A stretch of DNA of 7,753 bases, from the NCBI GenBank assembly GCA_937127205.1, contig CAKZLS010000369.1:1-7753 (forward strand). Reading direction: 5' to 3'. The stretch is from an uncultured Rhodospirillales bacterium. GTDB taxonomy: Bacteria; Pseudomonadota; Alphaproteobacteria; Rhodospirillales; Defluviicoccaceae. The stretch's first letter is position 1; each line of letters begins with the position of its first letter. Position numbers and translations under genes: made by a program. Shown here in pieces: positions 1 to 5,779 of the stretch. The notes below the pieces were generated by a model. That model did not search any database. It saw only the letters and a list, made by a program, of their open reading frames with translations, and was not told where the DNA came from.

Positions 1-89
1 GCCGAGGATGCGGGAAACGCGATCACAAGAGGTCACTATTAACCGCCGTTGGTATCATCGCCAGTATGCGGGACTTCACCGCCGGTCGG
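1..89 (-). other. Region downstream of parD without a recognisable parE
   Basis: A ParE toxin gene normally overlaps or follows parD closely. The only start-like codon here is a GTG at 79-77, ten bases past the parD stop. It opens 18 codons (VKSRILAMIPTAVNSDLL) before a TGA at 25-23. The other two minus frames also hit stops within these bases. The short peptide does not look clearly like a ParE N-terminus, so it is either a decayed toxin start or unrelated sequence. Only 89 bases are visible, so a toxin further left cannot be excluded. Confidence 0.5.
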
Positions 90-368
90 TCACTTTTGGT
101 CGGCGTCTCGCGCTATGTCGTCGAATAGCTGGTCCAGGGCGGCGTCATCGCCAATCTCCGTATATTCGCCTCGGGCATAGGCGTCCGTGCCGGCTTTGGC
201 TTCGCGCCGCAGCCCCGCGAGCTTGGCCTCCTCCAACTGCTCCTGGCGTTCCAGCAGGTGAAGGGCCGCGCGCACCACTTCGCTGGCGTTCTTGAACCGG
301 CCCGAGTCGATCTGGCGGGCCAGAAAGCTCTCGTAGCGATCGGTCAGGTTGATGTTGCGTGTGGGCAT
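90..368 (-). CDS. parD: ParD-like ribbon-helix-helix antitoxin
   Basis: This 92-residue protein matches the ParD antitoxin family of type II toxin-antitoxin systems. ParD proteins bind DNA as ribbon-helix-helix dimers, neutralise the gyrase-targeting or related ParE toxin, and repress their own operon. The N-terminus MPTRNINLTDRYESFL is the typical beta strand plus first helix. FKNASEVVRAALHLLER (about residues 25-41) is the second helix with the family's NASEVVR motif. The acidic, helical C-terminal half (about 43-92, ending FDDIARDADQK) is where the toxin would bind. Length is normal for the family. The ATG at 368-366 has an SD-like GAGGTG at 379-374. A sigma70-like promoter and palindromic operator lie immediately upstream, consistent with autoregulation. 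The oddity is the lack of an obvious parE downstream, so this may be an orphan antitoxin. Confidence 0.9.
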   Translation of the reverse strand: MPTRNINLTDRYESFLARQIDSGRFKNASEVVRAALHLLERQEQLEEAKLAGLRREAKAGTDAYARGEYTEIGDDAALDQLFDDIARDADQK

Positions 369-391
369 GCACTCACCTCGTCAAGGCTCGC

Positions 392-420
392 ACCGTAGCG
401 AAAGTGGCCAAAATTGTCAA
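392..420 (-). promoter_or_regulatory. Candidate sigma70-like promoter of parD
   Basis: On the minus strand, a perfect TTGACA -35 box (420-415) is followed by a 17-base spacer and TACGGT (397-392), a 4/6 match to TATAAT that keeps its TA and final T. A start near 386 would leave a leader of about 17 bases containing the SD. The -35 box lies inside the palindrome at 410-424. A wider inverted repeat, GCGAAAG (398-404) and CTTTCGC (432-438), flanks it. Confidence 0.65.
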
Positions 421-424
421 TTTT
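410..424. promoter_or_regulatory. Perfect palindrome over the parD -35 box, likely operator
   Basis: AAAATTG-T-CAATTTT is a perfect 7-1-7 inverted repeat covering the parD -35 box. ParD proteins are known to bind operator palindromes in their own promoters, so a repressor site for this ParD is the simplest reading. Which protein binds is inferred, not shown. Confidence 0.5.
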
Positions 425-426
425 TG

Positions 427-612
427 CTAAGCTTTCGCAAAGATTTCGACGAAGCGCAGATGCGGGTCTCGCGCGATGGCGTCGCCGGGAGTGAAGACAA
501 TATTGCCGGCAGCGTTGCCGGGTTCATCGCAACGAACTGGAAATCCAGACAGTCAGGCGCAATCTCGATCCCGACCACGCCATCCCCCGACCGACCAGAT
601 CGAATAGTTCAA
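427..612 (-). pseudogene. Possible frameshifted gene relic between parD and the ATPase gene
   Basis: No intact ORF is present, but three minus-strand frames in succession give protein-like text with G/C-rich third positions. Reading leftward: LELFDLVGRG in one frame, then DGVVGIEIAPDCLDFQF (about 584-534, the key part VVGIEI at 578-561) in a second, then a third frame ending GDAIARDPHLRFVEIFAKA and a TAG at 429-427. The first switch falls at a run of five G (plus-strand CCCCC), a typical slip site. The VVGIEI stretch recalls the core of small DUF2283 proteins, but this is from memory and weak. It could instead be chance coding-like sequence. There is no clear start codon or SD. Confidence 0.3.
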
Positions 613-624
613 GCCTCGTGGCTT
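611..624. repeat. Small hairpin at the end of the ATPase gene
   Basis: AAGCC-TCGT-GGCTT forms a perfect 5-bp stem with a 4-base loop, overlapping the ATPase stop codon (625-623). There is no T-run after it on the minus strand, so it is not a convincing intrinsic terminator. Confidence 0.3.
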
Positions 625-3487
625 ACAGCTTCTTACTTCTGAGGAAGTTGTTGCAGTAGATCGTTTCTCCGGCGCCTTCGTCGTAAATCCAATTGTCCCG
701 GCTCTTTTCGCAATAGGCGTAGATTTCTTCCGGGTTGGTCTTGCTGTTGAAATCGAGGCCGCGGAGCGATTGCAGGCCGCTCAGCATCGAATGGAACACA
801 TTCTTCTTCGCGGGAGGAACCATGGGCTTCGCGGCGGCGTGACTCGTCCCGTGCGCGCCGGCCTTAGAGGCCAGCGACATCATCAAGTCCGACGTGATAC
901 GGCCATCGGGCTTGAGACCTCGGTCGCGTTGAAACGCGCGAACGGCCGCGCGCGTCTTGGCGCCGCGAACGCCATCCACGGGGCCGGGATCGTAACCCAG
1001 CTGGCGCAGGTACCGCTGCGTCTGTATCACACGCGCCCGATACTGAACGCTGGCCGACGCCGATCGCTGCTGCACCCGGCCGGGCTCGGGTTGCCGCTGG
1101 ATGACTGCCGCGGTCTGCTCCGCGCCGGTGCCGTCCACATCCGGCGGCATGTGCCGGGAAGCGGAGGACAGGGGAAGGGCGCTTGTTTCCACCGGAGCGG
1201 ATTGAGCGTCCGCCGTCACAGGCCGGGCTCGCGACGAGATCAGCTCGACAAGATCATATCTACCGTTCTCCCGGGCAATGTCCGATGCCGATCGTCCGGC
1301 GTCGTCCACCGCACCGACGTGCGCGCCGCGCGCCAGAATGAGCCCGGCGCTGACCCTGTCGCCCGCACCGACGGCGACGATCAGCGGCGTTCGGCCCCGC
1401 GCGTCGGCGGCATTCACGTCCGCGCCCGCCGCCAGAAGAACGTCGACCACAGCGGCGTGCCCCGCCTTCGCCGCGGCGATCAGCGGCGTCATACCTGATT
1501 TTGCCGATTGTGGGTTTGCCGATTGTGGCTTGTTCGTGCCGTGCCGTGCCACCTGGTTCGCGGCTTCCGCCGTTGCGGTATCCCGGTCGGCGGGGCTGGC
1601 CGGCGATTCCGCCATCGCATACGCCGGTGTGCCCGGCGGTGGCACCAGGTTCAGCGGAACGTGATCCGGTTCGACCGGCATCGGCCCCCCCTCACGCCAA
1701 AGCTTACCATGCAACTCCGCGTTCGGGGCTTCGCGAGAAAATTCGCCGGGGGCGGCGCGGCCCATATCCGCCGGCATACCCGGATCCACCGCCATAGAGA
1801 ATGCGCTTCCCGCACCGGTCTCGAATTCCGACGCTTCCCCGCCGGCAAGATCCGCCGATCCGTCCACCCGGCCGAGCGAAACATCGGCGCCGCGTTCGAT
1901 CAGCGACATCACCATGGCTTTGTCGCCCGTGGCCGCGGCCACCATCAGTAGCGTCAGGCCGTCCAAGACCGGGGCATCGATGTCGGCACCCGCATCGAGA
2001 AAGGCGTTAACGGCGTCGACATCGCCCAGATAAACGGCCTGTTCCAAAGTCGATCCGAGGGCGTCGCTGGGGATTGTTTGTAGATATTCGTGCGATCGAT
2101 CGCCATACGGGCGCGCGGAGTCGGTCCCGGACCGAAAGGGCTCGCCCTCCGCCGACAGCGACGTGGCGACGAACGCCGTTTGCGACGGGTCGCCGGCCCC
2201 GTATTGGTCGTTGGATACGGCGTCAAGTTCGGCGCCAAGTTCGTCGTTGAGTTCGGCGCTGAATTCGTCGTCGGTGCTGGCGATGACAGGCGCGGCGACA
2301 TCAACGGTTTTGGTGCCGGAGGCACGGTCGGCAGCAAGGGGCATCTTCTCCGGTGTCCCGCCGCCGGCTGCGAGATAAAGCACCACCGCGGCGGCTGCCG
2401 ACAACGCGCCGAGGCCCACCCATCTCCGATGCCCGGAAGGGGGACGCGGGCGGGCGCGCTGGATATCGAGCACTTGCAAAGGCGGACGATCCTCCGCCTG
2501 TGGATCGGGCGGCACCAGTTCTTCGCCCGCCGGTTCGGTCGCGCTATCCATAGGGCCGAGGTCGGCAGCGCTGTCAGCGGCATCCGTGCCGTGCGTGCCG
2601 GCAGCGGCCCCAATGGTCTCGTCGTCGAGGCTCCCGGTACCCGCCATCACCCCGGTCATGACCGGGGTGGGCCCGCCGCGCGCGCTCCAGGTCACCTGTT
2701 CGACCATACGGGCCGAGACGGTTTTTCGCGACTGGCCGGCCGCGATCACCATGGCGGCCCTGCAAATGCGGTTGATGGCTTGCGGATTGCCGCGGGCATA
2801 GTACGCAATCCGGTCGATCGCCGCGGGCTCGAAAACCGGAACCTTCCCGTGACCCGACACCCGGAGGCGATGGGAAATATAGGATTCCACATCCTCGGGC
2901 TTCAAGGGACTTAACGGGACAACCAGGTCCGGCTTGTTGACGGAGGACGAACCGCTGATTCTCTCCAGCCGCCGGGCAAGATCCGATGAGCCCGCCAGGA
3001 CGATGGAGACGGTCGCGCTGTCCTCCGAGCCCTTGTTGGACATGGACAACAGGCCCGCCAGTGTCTCGGCGCTCAAACTGTCGGCATCGTCCAGCAGCAA
3101 GATCGCCGTGGCGCCGCAAACGCCGATAAAACCCAGCATGTCGGACAAGCTGGTTTGGGATTTTTCTCCGCGGTCCGCCTTGGGCTGCCCGGGAAAGCCG
3201 ATCCGAAACCCGAACGCCGCCATGATATCGCCAAGCGACGGCCTTCCCAGACAGGAAACCGAGACAACAAGATGATCGGCGAAGTCCAACTCCGCCGCAA
3301 GGCAGTGAAGAAGTGTCGTCTTGCCGACGCCCCGCTCGCCGGTAACCACCGCGACACCTATTCCGCAGCGCAGCCCGTTGAGCAGGACCTGATGATCCCG
3401 GCCCAATTCCGGATTGAAATGTACAAACCGTGGGTCCGGAGAAATCCCGAACGGTTCTAGCCCAACCCCCAACGCTGCGCTGTCCAT
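623..3487 (-). CDS. ExeA-like AAA ATPase with ankyrin repeats and peptidoglycan-binding domain
   Basis: This 954-residue, probably inner-membrane protein starts with an ExeA/GspA-type ATPase: an N-terminal GLEPFGISPDPRF motif, Walker A GERGVGKTT (50-58), Walker B ILLLDDAD (129-136), a sensor-like VLAGSSDL (163-170) and ARGNPQAINRICRAAM (231-246). A single hydrophobic span (about 356-374) follows, then a low-complexity linker. Ankyrin repeats occur in two blocks, about 478-540 and 664-752, split by a Pro/Ala/Gly-rich insert of roughly 120 residues. A PG_binding_1 domain (about 817-872, with YLRQLGYDPGPVDG and AVRAFQRDRGLKPDG) is near the end. The last 60 residues carry Cys926 and Cys945. Known ExeA proteins share ATPase-TM-peptidoglycan-binding order and help secretins assemble through the wall; the ankyrin part is unusual. 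The domain order predicts a cytoplasmic ATPase and periplasmic ankyrin/wall-binding part. No secretion genes adjoin it. ATG at 3487-3485 is chosen because the ExeA-like motif begins directly after; the SD is weak. Confidence 0.88.
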   Translation of the reverse strand: MDSAALGVGLEPFGISPDPRFVHFNPELGRDHQVLLNGLRCGIGVAVVTGERGVGKTTLLHCLAAELDFADHLVVSVSCLGRPSLGDIMAAFGFRIGFPGQPKADRGEKSQTSLSDMLGFIGVCGATAILLLDDADSLSAETLAGLLSMSNKGSEDSATVSIVLAGSSDLARRLERISGSSSVNKPDLVVPLSPLKPEDVESYISHRLRVSGHGKVPVFEPAAIDRIAYYARGNPQAINRICRAAMVIAAGQSRKTVSARMVEQVTWSARGGPTPVMTGVMAGTGSLDDETIGAAAGTHGTDAADSAADLGPMDSATEPAGEELVPPDPQAEDRPPLQVLDIQRARPRPPSGHRRWVGLGALSAAAAVVLYLAAGGGTPEKMPLAADRASGTKTVDVAAPVIASTDDEFSAELNDELGAELDAVSNDQYGAGDPSQTAFVATSLSAEGEPFRSGTDSARPYGDRSHEYLQTIPSDALGSTLEQAVYLGDVDAVNAFLDAGADIDAPVLDGLTLLMVAAATGDKAMVMSLIERGADVSLGRVDGSADLAGGEASEFETGAGSAFSMAVDPGMPADMGRAAPGEFSREAPNAELHGKLWREGGPMPVEPDHVPLNLVPPPGTPAYAMAESPASPADRDTATAEAANQVARHGTNKPQSANPQSAKSGMTPLIAAAKAGHAAVVDVLLAAGADVNAADARGRTPLIVAVGAGDRVSAGLILARGAHVGAVDDAGRSASDIARENGRYDLVELISSRARPVTADAQSAPVETSALPLSSASRHMPPDVDGTGAEQTAAVIQRQPEPGRVQQRSASASVQYRARVIQTQRYLRQLGYDPGPVDGVRGAKTRAAVRAFQRDRGLKPDGRITSDLMMSLASKAGAHGTSHAAAKPMVPPAKKNVFHSMLSGLQSLRGLDFNSKTNPEEIYAYCEKSRDNWIYDEGAGETIYCNNFLRSKKL
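1500..1528. repeat. 15-bp tandem repeat in the ATPase gene linker
   Basis: TTTGCCGATTGTGG occurs twice at a 15-base period (1500-1513 and 1515-1528). The period is a multiple of three, so it duplicates five codons in frame, giving QSANP-QSAKS (about residues 655-664) just before the second ankyrin block. Confidence 0.85.
1535..1550. repeat. Three tandem CGTGC units in the ATPase gene
   Basis: CGTGC is repeated three times (1535-1549) plus one further C, within the low-complexity insert of the ATPase gene. A 5-base period is not a multiple of three, so change in unit number would shift the frame. Confidence 0.7.
2225..2272. repeat. Four 12-bp imperfect tandem repeats encoding an acidic tetrapeptide repeat
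   Basis: Four successive 12-base units (AAGTTCGGCGCC, AAGTTCGTCGTT, GAGTTCGGCGCT, GAATTCGTCGTC) alternate in type with a 24-base super-period. On the minus strand they encode DDEF-SAEL-NDEL-GAEL (residues 406-421), an acidic stretch about 30 residues beyond the predicted membrane span, hence probably periplasmic. Confidence 0.85.
2648..2669. repeat. 22-bp perfect palindrome inside the ATPase gene
   Basis: The arm CACCCCGGTCA (2648-2658) is followed directly by its exact reverse complement (2659-2669), with no spacer. It lies in the linker between ATPase domain and membrane span, encoding about residues 273-280 (PTPVMTGV). Its central ten bases, GGTCATGACC, recur at 3660-3669 upstream of the gene. 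Confidence 0.85.
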
Positions 3488-3611
3488 GGTCCCATACTCA
3501 CTGATTCGCCCCGCCCCGACCGGAAAACGTCCAGTCAGTCCAACGGCAATGTCCCCTCACATTCCGCTCATGCGCCCCTAAAATTTCGCAAATCGTACAC
3601 ACATCACAATT

Positions 3612-3639
3612 ATTATTCCATGAAACATGGAAACGTAAA
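3612..3639 (-). promoter_or_regulatory. Candidate promoter of the ATPase gene
   Basis: On the minus strand, TTTACG (3639-3634, 4/6 to TTGACA) and AATAAT (3617-3612, 5/6 to TATAAT) are separated by 16 bases. The spacer is nearly filled by the palindrome at 3616-3632, a good place for a repressor or spacer-distorting regulator. The implied leader to the ATG at 3487 is about 118 bases, with no clear structure identified in it. Confidence 0.4.
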
Positions 3640-3669
3640 CGTTGTTCCGCAACCCCGCGGGTCATGACC
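3616..3669. promoter_or_regulatory. Cluster of five overlapping or abutting dyads, likely operator region
   Basis: Within 54 bases there are TTCCATG-AAA-CATGGAA (3616-3632), AACGT-AA-ACGTT (3632-3643), GTTG-TTCCG-CAAC (3641-3653), CCCGCGGG (3654-3661) and GGTCATGACC (3660-3669), all exact. The surroundings are more AT-rich than the genes. The first dyad overlaps the candidate ATPase promoter. The arrangement suggests one or more regulator sites between the divergent ATPase and tautomerase genes. No known regulator motif was recognised. Confidence 0.5.
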
Positions 3670-3804
3670 GTGACATTTATGTTTCGCACGGAACGCGTGT
3701 TGGAAGGAAAAAATTTTCGTGTCCAGATGGTCGACACGACGGAAATGCTGGGCTTTCGGGGCGGCTTCAAGCCGGGGAGCCGGCAAGGCGGGAAGGAATC
3801 ATGA
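3664..3804 (+). CDS. Possible small ORF, 46 residues, unknown
   Basis: An uninterrupted plus-strand frame begins MTVTFMFRTERVLEGKNF and ends GSRQGGKES. It is highly basic at its C-terminus and has no signal peptide or membrane span. The ATG lies within the GGTCATGACC palindrome, and no convincing SD precedes it, which argues against strong translation. Its TGA overlaps the next ATG as ATGA, a layout common in coupled genes. It may be chance sequence in the control region. Confidence 0.25.
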   Translation: MTVTFMFRTERVLEGKNFRVQMVDTTEMLGFRGGFKPGSRQGGKES

Positions 3805-3905
3805 CGAAACCCGTGTCGGACGGGACTCGAGGACGGTTGCAGGGCGGTGACCTGGATGCGGCCCTGACGCCATTCATCGCTACATTTATTCTCGGGCGCC
3901 GTTAA
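3801..3905 (+). CDS. Possible small ORF, 34 residues, unknown
   Basis: This frame starts MTKPVSDGTRGRLQGG and ends TPFIATFILGRR, with TAA at 3903-3905. A purine-rich SD-like GGAAGGA (3791-3797) sits about three bases before the ATG, and the ATG overlaps the stop of the preceding small ORF. It ends 50 bases before the tautomerase start, and a candidate promoter lies inside its 3' part. No family was recognised; it may not be expressed. Confidence 0.25.
   Translation: MTKPVSDGTRGRLQGGDLDAALTPFIATFILGRR
3864..3892 (+). promoter_or_regulatory. Candidate promoter of the tautomerase gene
   Basis: CTGACG (3864-3869) and TATTCT (3887-3892), each a 4/6 match to the sigma70 consensus, are spaced by 17 bases. 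The implied start near 3899 gives a leader of about 57 bases that includes the strong SD. Confidence 0.35.
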
Positions 3906-3943
3906 AATTGCCGAGCATCCGTTCACGACGATCCACACAAGGA

Positions 3944-3950
3944 AAGGAGG
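3944..3950 (+). promoter_or_regulatory. Strong Shine-Dalgarno site fixing the tautomerase start
   Basis: AAGGAGG lies five bases before the ATG at 3956. It excludes the longer in-frame reading from TTG at 3908 and leaves the catalytic proline as residue 2, as the family requires. Confidence 0.9.
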
Positions 3951-3955
3951 CGTCC

Positions 3956-4300
3956 ATGCCGCTGCTCAGGATCGAAACCAATGTCGCCCTGGATACCGCA
4001 AACGCCAAGGCCCTCGCCGCGAAGGCGTCGCATGCGGTGGCCGGCGGGCTCGGCAAGCCGGAACGATACGTCATGGTCACCGTCCAGCCCGGCAAGCCCA
4101 TGGTCATGGCGGGAACAGCAGATCCAGCGGCGTTTCTGGAACTCAGAAGCATTGGACTACCAGCCGACAAGACCGAAGCGCTTTCGAAAGCGCTCTGCCC
4201 GCTGATGGAAAGCGCCATCGGCGTCGCGCTGGACCGGGTCTACATCAATTTCGCCGATGTCCCGCGGTCTCACTGGGGTTGGAACGGCGGCACCTTTTAG
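3956..4300 (+). CDS. MIF-like tautomerase (phenylpyruvate/dopachrome tautomerase family)
   Basis: This 114-residue protein has the length and full pattern of the macrophage migration inhibitory factor fold. These cytoplasmic trimers catalyse keto-enol tautomerisation of substrates such as phenylpyruvate, using an N-terminal proline exposed after Met removal. The protein begins MPLLRIETN, so Pro2 is the expected catalytic base. Lys34 in GKPERY, Ile66 in RSIG, and Tyr96/Asn98 in DRVYINF match the active-site Lys32, Ile64, Tyr95 and Asn97 of animal MIF (mature numbering). The C-terminus GWNGGTF is also characteristic. The CxxC motif of vertebrate MIF is absent. The gene stands alone on the plus strand and converges on the secreted-protein gene 23 bases away; no terminator was seen in that gap. 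Its natural substrate in bacteria cannot be told from sequence. Confidence 0.92.
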   Translation: MPLLRIETNVALDTANAKALAAKASHAVAGGLGKPERYVMVTVQPGKPMVMAGTADPAAFLELRSIGLPADKTEALSKALCPLMESAIGVALDRVYINFADVPRSHWGWNGGTF

Positions 4301-4323
4301 GCCGAATTGCGAGGAGCCCCTGG

Positions 4324-5697
4324 CTACTTGACGTCGGTGGCGATGACGGGCACGAACAGCACGCTTTCCTCCTCCACCGACCAGTCCAGGTCCTCAAGAG
4401 CGTCGCGCGCCCGGTCGGTGGCAAGGCCAGCGATGTGGAGGGTTCTGGCCGTGCCCATCTTGCCTTTGCGTTGGGCGAAGGTGGCGGCAACGGGGTTCCA
4501 GCTCAGGTAGTCCACCGGCGCCATGACCGCCAGAGCGCCGTCCTCGGTTTCGCCGAAGACAGTGCCACTCACCGCTAGTTTGGTGAGCGGCTCCACCGTC
4601 TTGTGATGGCGCGCCAGCATGGCCAAAGTCTGGACCACGAAACGGGCCTGCCCTTCGGAATCGACCGCAAGCGCCAGCGGGATGACCTCGGCCCGGCCGT
4701 CCACGTCATCCATGGCCTTCAGGGAGGCCGCCAGCGCCGCCTGCAAGCTCAGCGGATACCAACGATGGCGGAGAAAGCGGTCGATCCGGTCCTGGTCGAC
4801 CCCGGCGTCGCGAAGGGTGGCTTCGATTTCGAGGCGAAGATCGCCGGGCGGCGTATCCCAAACCCAGTCGGTAAGCCGCGACGAGGTGGAAACGATCAGG
4901 CCGCCCGGGATCATGCTGGTGAGCACGCTGACGCCCAGGTTGCCGGCGAAGGCGGCCCAGGTGACGTCGTCCAGCTTCTGAGCCAGGACGGCGTTGGTGG
5001 TATAGGGGTCGACGGCCAGTTCCTTGGCCAGCCGGCGGCGGTCGTCGTCGAAACCGAGGGTGTTGAGCGCGGTGTCGCCGGCGGCGCGGGCGGCGACCTT
5101 AGAGAGGCTTTCCTGGGATGCGGCACCGGGCGCTTTCGGGCCGCCCGGAAGCTGCGAGGCGGGATCGTCGTCGTCGACACCCGGCGTACGGCCGTGGCGG
5201 ACGTCGTCCACCTTCTGCAGCCCGGTCTTGGCCGCCCGGTAGGTGCGCTTGAAGAACCGCCCAACGCCCTCGGGCACACTTTCCAGGGTCTCCTTTGGGT
5301 GTTCCACCAGTTGCTGGAGGTTGGAGCCGGTCTCCTTCACCGACTCGGTGGCGCCCTTCTGGAACTGTTCGTCCTGTTCGATGTGCTCGAGCGCGGCAAG
5401 GGCGCGGATTTCGTTCACCCGCGCCGCCAGCATGCCGGGACCCGAGGCCTGGAAGGTACCGAAGTCCGAGAAGACGGTGAATTCGGCCATGAAACCATCT
5501 GTGGGGACGCGCTCTTCGACGGTGTAATGCTCGGTCTTGAGCGGCATGTCGCCGGCGATATATTCGACCATGTCTGCAGCATCAAGCACCGGCGGCTCCT
5601 CGAAGCTTGCCGCCGCGACCGTGCCAGATAGTACGAGAAGCGCGACGGCGGCGAACGATAGCCGATACTTCGTTAGACGAATAAAACCCCGGATCAT
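4324..5697 (-). CDS. Secreted protein of unknown function, 457 residues
   Basis: The N-terminus carries a signal peptide: basic MIRGFIRLTKYR, hydrophobic core LSFAAVALLVLSGTVAA, and a likely cut near Ala29-Ala30. The mature protein starts acidic (about 32-60). A helix-rich charged region follows (about 92-170, with ALAALEHIEQDEQFQKG and VGRFFKRTYRAAKTG), then an acidic, Pro/Gly-rich linker with four Asp (175-178). A second half contains ELAVDPYTTN (226-235) and a Gly-rich hydrophobic stretch (about 251-270) that could touch or enter a membrane. No enzyme motif was found. The layout resembles a conserved but uncharacterised exported protein family with a DPYTT motif, recalled from memory and unverified. 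It lies 82 bases after the channel gene on the same strand, but has its own good promoter. The ATG at 5697-5695 follows AGAGGG at unusually short spacing. A periplasmic role is inferred. Confidence 0.85.
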   Translation of the reverse strand: MIRGFIRLTKYRLSFAAVALLVLSGTVAAASFEEPPVLDAADMVEYIAGDMPLKTEHYTVEERVPTDGFMAEFTVFSDFGTFQASGPGMLAARVNEIRALAALEHIEQDEQFQKGATESVKETGSNLQQLVEHPKETLESVPEGVGRFFKRTYRAAKTGLQKVDDVRHGRTPGVDDDDPASQLPGGPKAPGAASQESLSKVAARAAGDTALNTLGFDDDRRRLAKELAVDPYTTNAVLAQKLDDVTWAAFAGNLGVSVLTSMIPGGLIVSTSSRLTDWVWDTPPGDLRLEIEATLRDAGVDQDRIDRFLRHRWYPLSLQAALAASLKAMDDVDGRAEVIPLALAVDSEGQARFVVQTLAMLARHHKTVEPLTKLAVSGTVFGETEDGALAVMAPVDYLSWNPVAATFAQRKGKMGTARTLHIAGLATDRARDALEDLDWSVEEESVLFVPVIATDVK

Positions 5698-5728
5698 GTC
5701 CCTCTGCCCTTACCGCGCACGGCAGACG

Positions 5729-5758
5729 ATCATAGCGGAGCAACGCTCATCGGGTAAA
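5729..5758 (-). promoter_or_regulatory. Candidate promoter of the 457-residue secreted protein gene
   Basis: TTTACC (5758-5753, 4/6) and TATGAT (5734-5729, 5/6) are separated by 18 bases on the minus strand in the gap after the channel gene. A start near 5722 would give a leader of about 25 bases. This would allow expression independent of the channel gene. Confidence 0.5.
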
Positions 5759-5779
5759 CCAAGCGGCAATTCCCGGCGC

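Noticed and set aside
2090..2914. 274-codon plus-strand ORF inside the ATPase gene
   Set aside because: Antisense shadow: Arg/Gly/His-rich text without motifs, opposite a frame with clear ATPase and linker features.
3498..3938. 146-codon minus-strand ORF from a GTG, ending just before the ATPase start
   Set aside because: Its product has no domain-like pattern, runs through the AT-rich dyad cluster and candidate promoters, and has poor third-position bias.
4301..4323. Possible bidirectional terminator between the convergent genes
   Set aside because: The 23-base gap has no inverted repeat and no T-run.
4603..5631. 342-codon plus-strand ORF opposite the secreted protein gene
   Set aside because: It is the antisense shadow of a GC-rich gene; the minus frame has a signal peptide, SD-like site and promoter, while this frame is compositionally biased and motif-free.
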